From DASXUL01 sp036504855 (lineage in GTDB: Bacteria > Armatimonadota > DTGP01 > JAKQQT01), in NCBI GenBank assembly GCA_036504855.1, contig DASXUL010000077.1, positions 1-22,048 of the forward strand: a stretch of DNA of 22,048 bases, in the 5' to 3' direction. The notes under the pieces were generated by a model, which was given only the letters and a program-made list of their open reading frames with translations, was not told the origin of the DNA and did no database searches. Shown piece after piece: positions 1 to 5,056 of the stretch (its first letter is position 1; every line of letters begins with the position of its first letter). A program made the position numbers and the translations under genes.

Positions 1-10
1 GGCAGATTTG

Positions 11-104
11 CACGGTAGCGCTGACGTCCCGCCGGCATGGCCGCGAAGCGGCCATTAGTGTCCGCCCTTCGCACGGATGCCGGCGGGCCGCCGGCGCTAC
101 CGTG
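11..104. repeat. Large branched palindromic hairpin (REP/MITE-like)
   Basis: Two nested inverted repeats are visible. CACGGTAGCGC (11-21) pairs with GCGCTACCGTG (94-104), and CCCGCCGGCAT (28-38) pairs with ATGCCGGCGGG (77-87). Inside lies a third hairpin, ATGGCCGC-GAA-GCGGCCAT (37-55). All three stems are perfect, so the unit could fold into a long arm carrying a side hairpin. It encodes nothing convincing. It looks like a REP/MITE-type element or the end of a transcription unit that starts left of the window. No second copy was seen here. Confidence 0.75.
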
Positions 105-324
105 GCGAAAACCAACTATCGACACCGAACGCCGACATAGCGCCCGCTGAGCGGCATTGCTCCTCGCCCTGCTACACTCGATACCGCTGGGAGGCCGGGA
201 CGATGCGGCAAGACTGGTCGGGCCTAGCGATCGAGGCTCGTTACAGCGTTCTGGGGCCGGCCGTCGCAGGCAGCAACGGGGACAGCGAACGGAACGCATC
301 GCAGACGAGATACGCATCGAAGAC

Positions 325-519
325 ATGGATTTGGACGAACGACTGGACCTGATCGGGCGCCCCTGGGACAGCATCGACGATGGCGCCGAGGAAGCCGATC
401 GGCCGATGCCGGAGTGGCATCAGCGGGAACCGGGCCGACGCCTTGCCGCGCTGGACGCTGATCCGGACGATGTCGTTTCCTGGGAGGAGGTCAGGGCGCG
501 GCTGCTGCCGGGGCAATGA
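325..519 (+). CDS. Addiction-module antidote-like protein (PF09720-type), probably decayed
   Basis: The 64-aa product resembles small addiction-module component proteins. The visible pattern is DERLDLIGRPWDSIDDG, then a PEWHQRE...RRLAALDADPDD stretch, then the family-typical end VSWEEVRARL. These proteins usually act as the unstable partner of a RelE/ParE-type toxin. No such toxin is present here; a GrpB-like gene follows instead, overlapping by ATGA (ATG 516-518, TGA 517-519). The ATG at 325 lacks a good ribosome binding site. The likeness continues upstream as TERIADEIRIED, and the position where homologues would start (289) is ACG, six bases after GGGGAC, so the original start may be mutated. 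Family call from pattern recognition only. Confidence 0.55.
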   Translation: MDLDERLDLIGRPWDSIDDGAEEADRPMPEWHQREPGRRLAALDADPDDVVSWEEVRARLLPGQ

Positions 520-806
520 TCGGCCTCAAGCGGCATGCGCTGCGGTTCGCGGAGCGCCAGGCGCAGTGGAATGCGCTGTTCGCCGAGGAATGCGGGCTTC
601 TGGAGCGGATGCTCGGCGACCTCATCCTCGCCGTCGAGCTCGTGGGCAGCACGGCTGTCGCCGGCCTGGCGGCGAAGCCCATCCTCGATATCGCCGCTGC
701 CATCTGCTCGCGGAAAACCATCCCCGATATCTCCTCCCGCCTCACGCCGCGCCCCTGCCGGGATCGCTGCGAGGCCGGCCGTAACGGCGGCTATCGGTTC
801 GGCTAA
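516..806 (+). pseudogene. Truncated GrpB-family (UPF0157) nucleotidyltransferase-like gene
   Basis: The first ~70 residues read as a GrpB-family protein: a basic N-terminus MIGLKRHALR, a helix with FAEECGLLERMLG, then the family hallmark VELVGSTAVAGLAAKPILDIA. GrpB-like proteins have a nucleotidyltransferase-type fold and are normally around 170 aa. This frame stops after 96 aa at GGYRFG, and the C-terminal half, where the usual THHLHV-type motif would lie, is absent from all frames I checked. Sequence quality also falls after PILDIA (arginine/proline-rich), suggesting a frameshift plus truncation. It overlaps the antidote-like gene by ATGA and was probably co-translated with it. The cellular role of GrpB proteins is poorly defined. 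Confidence 0.6.
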
Positions 807-947
807 TACGGCTTATCCGCCGCATGCTTGCGGAGTTGGAAATGTAGGCCAACGCCGGGCGCTGATATGTCGTTATGGCGCCCGCCTGAATGGGTATGTA
901 GTGCTGTCCCTGGTGGTTGGGTAGTCCACCCGCAAAGGAGAGCACCT

Positions 948-1418
948 GTGATCAGTCCCAGTTTGACGCGGGCGACCGCCAAGATCGCCCTCTTCCTCAT
1001 CGGCGCGCCATTGCTGGCCGGCTGCGGCGCTCGCAACGCCGGCCGCAGAGCCGATGAGACGCCGATGCAAACCCAGCAGCGCCCTGGCCTCACCACCAAG
1101 CAAAAGGTCGTGGCCCTGGCCGGCGCGGCGGCTCTGTACTACGTCTACAAGACCTACACGGCCCAGAAAGCGGCCGCCCCCCAGCAGGTGCGCAATGCCG
1201 TACCGCCCGGCGCGCAGCTATACCGATCCCGGGCCACCGGCGGCATCTACTGGCGCGAGCCCAACAACCCGCAGCGCGTGCACTGGCTCACGCTGCCCAA
1301 TAACCGAATCCAAGTGCCACAGTCCGACTACGATCGCGTTATGGCAGAGAGCGACCAGTGGCGCAATATCCCAGTTCACCAGGCAGGCGATCCCGGACCC
1401 AGTCCGGGCGCCCTTTGA
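948..1418 (+). CDS. Hypothetical lipoprotein with second hydrophobic segment
   Basis: GTG at 948 is chosen because AAAGGAG (934-940) lies seven bases upstream; the ATG at 828 in the same frame has no such site. The 156-aa product starts with a lipoprotein signal peptide: basic residues, a hydrophobic run IALFLIGAPLLAG, and a lipobox LLAGC. A second hydrophobic stretch (KVVALAGAAALYYVY) follows about 50 residues in, then a polar domain with YRSRATGGIYWRE and a WLTLPNNRIQVP segment. I do not recognise the family. It is 14 bases upstream of the DPYGDPG repeat gene on the same strand, so the two probably form an operon. Likely anchored in the envelope; function unknown. Confidence 0.7.
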   Translation: MISPSLTRATAKIALFLIGAPLLAGCGARNAGRRADETPMQTQQRPGLTTKQKVVALAGAAALYYVYKTYTAQKAAAPQQVRNAVPPGAQLYRSRATGGIYWREPNNPQRVHWLTLPNNRIQVPQSDYDRVMAESDQWRNIPVHQAGDPGPSPGAL

Positions 1419-1432
1419 GTCAGGGAGGCAGC

Positions 1433-1669
1433 ATGGACGACATTATTCGAGGCGTTAAGAACCTGATCACCGGCGGCGGCGGCGAAGAGGATAACCGCGA
1501 CGTCATCTCCTCTGACCAGGATCCCTACGGCGACCCGGGTGTCACCCGCGAATCGGGCTCCCTCGGCGGCGAGGTGCGTTCCTCCGACGATGATCCCTAC
1601 GGAGACCCGGGCGAAAACATCGCGTCATCCGATCAGGACCCCTACGGGGACCCCGGCGCGCAGCGCTAG
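1433..1669 (+). CDS. Small acidic protein with three SSDxDPYGDPG repeats
   Basis: ATG at 1433 follows a GGGAGGC Shine-Dalgarno-like stretch and sits 14 bases after the lipoprotein stop, so the two are likely co-transcribed. The 78-aa product has an amphipathic start (MDDIIRGVKNLITGGGG) and then three near-identical units: SSDQDPYGDPG, SSDDDPYGDPG and SSDQDPYGDPG, separated by 12-13 residues. It has no signal peptide, no membrane helix and no cysteine, and is strongly acidic. The DNA of the three units differs at wobble positions, so the peptide repeat is under selection rather than a fresh duplication. No known family. It may be a disordered binding protein or a peptide precursor. Confidence 0.7.
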   Translation: MDDIIRGVKNLITGGGGEEDNRDVISSDQDPYGDPGVTRESGSLGGEVRSSDDDPYGDPGENIASSDQDPYGDPGAQR

Positions 1670-1679
1670 AGCGACGCGG

Positions 1680-1767
1680 GCGCCGGAGATCCGGCGCGCC
1701 GCATTCGGCCCGGTTGAGGGAAGGCAAGGGAAGGGGGGGCAGGTTGCTTGGCCTGCTCCCCCTTCCC
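1680..1767 (+). terminator. Two tandem hairpins after the lipoprotein/repeat-protein operon
   Basis: GCGCCGG-AGAT-CCGGCGC (1680-1697) is a perfect 7-bp stem 11 bases after the stop codon. A longer hairpin follows: arms 1728-1743 and 1752-1767 pair over 16 bp with one G-U, loop TTGCTTGG. There is no clear T tract, so a classical intrinsic terminator is not proven, but the position at the operon end fits termination or 3'-end protection. Confidence 0.5.
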
Positions 1768-1814
1768 GCGTCTGCGGGTGGGCCTGCCCGAGCGCCAAGT
1801 TTGGGAAAAGCCGT

Positions 1815-2058
1815 CAGTCGTCAGTATTCAGTCATCGGCCCCCGCGTTGGGAGAACCCCTTGTCCGCTCCTCGCCCCTGCTACTCCGTCCAGGCAGGATG
1901 GGGGGTGGGGTTGTCATACCGAGGAACGAGGAATCCCGTAAAGAACGCTTCTTTGAGGGGTCCCTTGCTCCGCTCGGGATGACAACCCCACACAGCCATC
2001 CCCGCTTGACGGAACACCAGCCGATGGCTGAGGGCGGAAGAGTGAAGACTGAAGACTA
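1815..2058. repeat. CAG-heptad element 1, interrupted by a MITE-like repeat
   Basis: The left arm reads as 7-base units CAGTCGT, CAGTATT, CAGTCAT, CGGCCCC (1815-1842). The right arm, on the opposite strand, reads TAGTCTT, CAGTCTT, CACTCTT, CCGCCCT, CAGCCAT, CGGCTGG (2058 back to 2017). The two arms enclose the 128-bp MITE-like element at 1885-2012, which suggests insertion of one repeat into another. The spacer between the repeat-protein operon and the XRE gene is essentially all repeat DNA. Confidence 0.65.
1885..2012 (+). mobile_element. MITE-like palindromic element, copy 1
   Basis: The element runs from CCGTCCAGG to CTTGACGG and is an imperfect palindrome over its whole length. Left core TGGGGTTGTCATACCGAGG and right core CTCGGGATGACAACCCCA are inverted copies with a central AAAGAACGCTTCTTT. 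The second copy at 8000-8126 matches it in reverse orientation from end to end. It has no coding capacity. No target-site duplication is evident. The inner GTCATnCCGAG...CGAGG pattern is like a repeat often seen in bacterial intergenic regions. Confidence 0.75.
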
Positions 2059-2107
2059 TACCCTAACTCGGCACGGAGAGACCACGAAAGGCTAGTTGGC
2101 TTTCCAT

Positions 2108-2129
2108 AATGTAAAGCCAACTTTACATT
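2108..2129. promoter_or_regulatory. Palindromic operator upstream of the XRE gene
   Basis: AATGTAAAG-CCAA-CTTTACATT is a perfect 9-bp inverted repeat with a 4-base centre, 43 bases upstream of the XRE start. It overlaps a second inverted repeat, AGTTGGCTTT (2093-2102) with AAAGCCAACT (2113-2122). AT-rich and symmetric in an otherwise GC-rich spacer, it is the natural binding site for the dimeric XRE regulator encoded next door. Autoregulation is inferred. Confidence 0.65.
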
Positions 2130-2172
2130 TCCTGACGATTCGTGATGCCATGGGGGGCAAGGAGGGCGCACG

Positions 2173-2394
2173 ATGCCGTACCGAATGCGCCTCGCGAATC
2201 GTCTGAAGGTCGCGCGGGCCGAACGGAACCTATCGCAGGAGGAACTAGCCGCGCTGGTGGGGGTAACGCGGCAGACCATCGGTTCCATTGAGAAGGGCCA
2301 GTCTTCGCCCTCGGCCATTCTGGCCTTTCGGTCGAGCCGGAGCCTCGGCAAATCGATCGATGAGATCTTCTATCTAGAAGGAGACACCGTATAA
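2173..2394 (+). CDS. XRE-family HTH transcriptional regulator (YozG-like)
   Basis: The 73-aa product is essentially one helix-turn-helix domain. It runs MRLANRLKVARAERNLSQEELAALVGVTRQTIGSIEKGQSSPS, with SQEELAALVGV and RQTIGSIEKG as the two HTH helices, and ends with the subfamily signature SIDEIFYLE. Start 2173 is supported by AAGGAGGG at 2159-2166. The usual family body LLLAFKIARALG is here AILAFRSSRSLG, slightly diverged but intact. A palindromic operator lies 43 bases upstream and a small membrane protein gene follows with essentially no gap. Such compact regulators commonly repress their own short operon with a membrane partner. The signal sensed is unknown. Confidence 0.85.
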   Translation: MPYRMRLANRLKVARAERNLSQEELAALVGVTRQTIGSIEKGQSSPSAILAFRSSRSLGKSIDEIFYLEGDTV

Positions 2395-2432
2395 ACGTAT
2401 TCAGCGGTGGGAGGGCCGAACGCGCGGAGAAG

Positions 2433-2687
2433 GTGGAAAGCGTGGCCTTCCGGTGGCCCTACATCTTCCTCCTATTCGGAAGCCTGGCGGTGGCCGCGTA
2501 CCGCGGCAACGTCCTGCGCCAGGTCACGTGGGACCTCCTGGGCCTCGCCATGGCGGGCAGCATCATCGTGGTCCTCTACGAGTTGGCGATGGGCGTGATG
2601 ACGAAGGGAATCGTGAAAGCCGCCGTCATGACCGGGCTCATCTCCGTCGTTGCCGCGGTTACCCTGGCTTTGGCGATGAAACGATAG
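2433..2687 (+). CDS. Small membrane protein paired with XRE regulator (start uncertain)
   Basis: The 84-aa product has hydrophobic segments around YIFLLFGSLAVAAY, LLGLAMAGSIIVVLYELAM and VMTGLISVVAAVTLALAM, so two or three membrane helices. The GTG at 2433 has GGAGA only two bases away, and an in-frame GTG at 2442 is spaced better. The frame stays open upstream through NVFSGGRAERAEKVESVAFRW to codon ATA at 2391. That codon overlaps the XRE stop (ATAA) and sits behind a strong AGAAGGAG at 2376-2383. Partner proteins of such regulators typically begin with a short Asn/Phe-containing, charged N-terminus, so the true start may be the ATA, giving 98 aa. Function unknown; probably part of an XRE-controlled membrane switch. 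Confidence 0.7.
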   Translation: MESVAFRWPYIFLLFGSLAVAAYRGNVLRQVTWDLLGLAMAGSIIVVLYELAMGVMTKGIVKAAVMTGLISVVAAVTLALAMKR

Positions 2688-2693
2688 GACACT

Positions 2694-2767
2694 CAGCATT
2701 CAGGCCGAAAGGCCCTCTTCCATGAGATCCGGGATCTCATGGAAGAGGGCCTTTCGGCCTGAATGCT
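2694..2767. terminator. Perfect 36-bp hairpin between convergent genes (CAG-heptad element 3)
   Basis: Bases 2695-2730 and 2732-2767 are exact reverse complements around a single central base. The arm begins CAGCATT CAGGCCG AAAGGCC, which follows the heptad pattern of the other elements. It lies 7 bases after the membrane-protein stop and 2 bases from the stop of the convergent lipoprotein gene, so it can form a 3' hairpin for both transcripts. No T tract. It is the least diverged copy of the family in this window. Confidence 0.8.
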
Positions 2768-2769
2768 GC

Positions 2770-3363
2770 TTAGAAGAGGCTGCCGCGAGCGCGGCCGACG
2801 ACGGTGAGGTCGTCGATGATGAAGGTGCCGTTGAGGTCCGCGCAGTCGGCCTGCACATAGATGCACGCGCCGGCGTTATCCGGACGCTGCAGCACATTCT
2901 CCACGATCTGACGCAGGGTATCGATGTTGGAGCCCTGGCTCTTCGTGAAGACCGCCGTCTGGCCGGCCGGGATGTTGATATCCAACATCTGCTTGGCCTC
3001 GGCGGGCACCTGACCGCCGACGATGGGAGGACAGGATCCGGAAACGATGGCCCACAGGCGCAGGCGGATGGGAGCGGTGGCCTTGTTCTCCACTTTGTAG
3101 GTGAAGAACGCGTAGTCCACGCCGCCGTGGTACCGGTCGTACTTATCCTTCACTTCGCCGGTGATGACGATGTTGTACTGCTGCGGCCCGATGGGACCGT
3201 TCGTGTCCGACAGTCCGGGGTTATAGACCGTGTTGTTGTTGCGCTCCGGGATGATGTTCTGCGTGAAGTCGAGCCGTTTTGTGGTAACTTCGCGCGCAAG
3301 CGTGCAACCGGCCAGGAATGTGGTGGCCAGCATGGCCACGGCCAAGAAGGCCCGAGTCCGCAT
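2770..3363 (-). CDS. Hypothetical lipoprotein
   Basis: The 197-aa product starts with a lipoprotein signal peptide MRTRAFLAVAMLATTFLAGC (lipobox FLAGC, Cys 20). An AGAGAGG sequence (complement of 3374-3380) sits about ten bases before ATG. The mature part looks like a small beta-sandwich: YNIVITGEVKDKYDRYHGGVDYAFFTYKVENKATAPIRLRLW, then a pair of Cys-containing segments (SGSCPP, GACIYVQADCADLNG) that may form disulfides. It includes a polar NIPAGQTAVF stretch typical of Ig-like or DUF11-type domains. I do not recognise the family. It follows the radical SAM gene on the same strand but is separated from it by heptad element 2 and is probably an independent unit. Confidence 0.75.
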   Translation of the reverse strand: MRTRAFLAVAMLATTFLAGCTLAREVTTKRLDFTQNIIPERNNNTVYNPGLSDTNGPIGPQQYNIVITGEVKDKYDRYHGGVDYAFFTYKVENKATAPIRLRLWAIVSGSCPPIVGGQVPAEAKQMLDINIPAGQTAVFTKSQGSNIDTLRQIVENVLQRPDNAGACIYVQADCADLNGTFIIDDLTVVGRARGSLF

Positions 3364-3479
3364 CGTGGGAATACCTCTCTTCGGAGTTGGCGGGGATGGC
3401 GCGCCCCGCGAGGCCCTCCTTCGGAATGAGGGCTATACCCAATATACCACGCTGAAGCAGGCAGGGGGTAAGGGACGAA

Positions 3480-3595
3480 GAGTCATCAGCTATCAGTCGT
3501 CAGTCGTCAGCCCGGACGGGCAGGTCTATGAGGAGCTATGCTCTTTTCGTCCTGCTCTTCCGGGCTGATAACTGACGACTGATTTCTGATGACTC
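3480..3595. repeat. CAG-heptad element 2, abutting the radical SAM stop codon
   Basis: Left arm heptads: GAGTCAT, CAGCTAT, CAGTCGT, CAGTCGT, CAGCCCG (3480-3514). Right arm on the other strand: GAGTCAT, CAGAAAT, CAGTCGT, CAGTTAT, CAGCCCG (3595 back to 3561). The arms pair over 35 bp with few mismatches, and pairing continues inward through GGGCAGG/CCTGCTC. The last base of the element directly touches the radical SAM stop codon (3596-3598), so the transcript would end in this hairpin. Confidence 0.75.
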
Positions 3596-4774
3596 CTACA
3601 TTGTCGCTGCTTTGGCCTTCCAGGGGCGGGCGATCTGAACGAGGCCGGCGACGGCGGGGGCGGCGGCGCGGGACATGGGGGCCGTTGGGAAGGAGGCCAG
3701 CGGAACGTCCTTGCGGCCCGTCTGCTTCTCCAACGCGATGGCCTGACGGATCGTGGCCACCTGACGCGCGCGGGAGGAGCAGCCCAGGTGGTCTCCGTCT
3801 TCCAGAAGCGCCATGCCGGCGCAGCGGTTGCAGTAGGCCTGGAGGCTGCACGTGGGGCACTGCTTCAGGTCATGCATCTGGAGGCCGCGGAGGGCCTTCA
3901 TGATCTCCCCCTCGTTCCAGATCTCCTGCAGGCTCTTTTCGCGGACGTTGCCGGCCTTGATGGGGAGCTGGAGGCAGGGATAGACGTCGCCCATGGGGGA
4001 AACGCTGGCCGTATTGCGGCCGGCCTCGCAGATCTGCGCCGGAGCCGACGGCAGGTCCCCCTTCGGGGTCAGCGTGCGGTCCGTGAAGATCTTGTAGAGC
4101 TGTTCGTTGGTGATGCGCAAGCCCAGAACGTCTGTGGTGCCGTCGTCCATCGGGGCGATGGAGTGGTCCATGGATAGCTCCACGCCCAGTTGCTCGCACT
4201 CGGAGAGGAGTTCCTTGAACTCATCGAAGGAGTGGAACATCAGCGGCATCTTCGCCTTGGTGCGCACGCCGCGCTCCACCAGCCAGCGGATGCCCTCCAT
4301 GCTCTTGCGATGGCTGCCATTGGCCTTGGTGACGAAGTCGTGCGTGCTGTCGTTCACGCCGTAGATGCTGATCTCCACGGAGACCGGCTTGCTGACGGCG
4401 ATTTTGTCGCACAGCATCGGCGTCAACAGCGTGCCGTTTGTGAAGTATTTCTGAGCAAAGCCCAGGGACTTGCCGTAATGGGCGATTTTGAAGAAGTCCG
4501 GGCGCAGGAAGATCTCGCCGCCGGTGTAGGTGATGTAGAAACCCTTCAGCGCGGCCAGGTCGTCCAGCACCTGATAGCATTCCTCAGTGGTGAGCTCGCG
4601 CTGATGGCGGCTCGGTTCCGGGATGTAACAGTGCTTGCAGCGGAGATTGCAGCGGTACGTCAGCTCGAAGATGACGTTGAACGGGATATGTTTCTCGATC
4701 GTGTGCGTGAGGACTTTCGTCAGGATCGGCTGAAGATTGTCGCCCATCGCCTCGATCGGTGATTGTTCCAGCAT
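3596..4774 (-). CDS. Radical SAM protein with SPASM domain
   Basis: The 392-aa product carries the radical SAM [4Fe-4S] motif CNLRCKHC (Cys 42, 46, 49), followed by the SAM-binding TGGE (84-87). A C-terminal SPASM domain has Cys 249, Gly 262, Cys 267, then CPTC (306, 309), CNRC (315, 318) and Cys 332, the number and order expected for auxiliary clusters. This layout is that of PqqE/anSME/mycofactocin-type maturases, which modify peptides or proteins in the cytoplasm; the substrate here is unknown. ATG is preceded by AAAGGGAG (complement of 4783-4790). No PqqD-like partner or obvious precursor adjoins it. The ~30-residue Ala/Pro-rich tail after residue 360 is unusual. Close members are often just called radical SAM/SPASM proteins. 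Confidence 0.9.
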   Translation of the reverse strand: MLEQSPIEAMGDNLQPILTKVLTHTIEKHIPFNVIFELTYRCNLRCKHCYIPEPSRHQRELTTEECYQVLDDLAALKGFYITYTGGEIFLRPDFFKIAHYGKSLGFAQKYFTNGTLLTPMLCDKIAVSKPVSVEISIYGVNDSTHDFVTKANGSHRKSMEGIRWLVERGVRTKAKMPLMFHSFDEFKELLSECEQLGVELSMDHSIAPMDDGTTDVLGLRITNEQLYKIFTDRTLTPKGDLPSAPAQICEAGRNTASVSPMGDVYPCLQLPIKAGNVREKSLQEIWNEGEIMKALRGLQMHDLKQCPTCSLQAYCNRCAGMALLEDGDHLGCSSRARQVATIRQAIALEKQTGRKDVPLASFPTAPMSRAAAPAVAGLVQIARPWKAKAATM

Positions 4775-4948
4775 GCGGGTGTCTCCCTTTCTCGCGGAGC
4801 GCCAACGAGCTCGACGCCAGATGCCGCTCCGTAATCACTATAGGACGCGCCCGCCGCGCAAGTCCCCCCGGTCGGCGCGGCGCCAAGACTCCTCTGTATC
4901 ATACAGCAAGGAACGTGCCGACGGCGACCATTTTGGTCGGGAATGGGC

Positions 4949-5035
4949 TAGAACTCAGGATTCAGCATCCGGCATTCAGGCCGAAGGCCCCCTTCCACAA
5001 ACACACTCGTCTCATGGAAGGGGGCCTACAGGCGA
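4949..5035. repeat. CAG-heptad element 4 with terminator-like hairpin
   Basis: Heptads TAGAACT, CAGGATT, CAGCATC, CGGCATT, CAGGCCG, AAGGCCC, CCTTCCA occupy 4949-4997. AGGCCCCCTTCCA (4985-4997) pairs perfectly with TGGAAGGGGGCCT (5015-5027) around a 17-base loop. On the minus strand it begins 22 bases after the beta-helix gene stop, so it can act as that gene's 3' hairpin. The right arm lacks the outer heptads, so this copy is partly degraded. Confidence 0.7.
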
Positions 5036-5056
5036 TCACTGAGGGCCGCACACTCG

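Noticed and set aside
203..352. A 49-aa frame with a GGGAGG upstream (MRQDWSGLAIEAR...)
   Set aside because: No family likeness, overlaps the antidote-like frame, and composition is not protein-like.
828..947. ATG at 828 as start of the first lipoprotein
   Set aside because: It would place the signal peptide about 40 residues inside the protein; GTG at 948 has AAAGGAG.
1815..1842. CRISPR or tandem iterons in the CAG heptads
   Set aside because: Units are 7 bases, arranged as inverted arms around hairpins and scattered at many sites, with no spacers and no replication gene.
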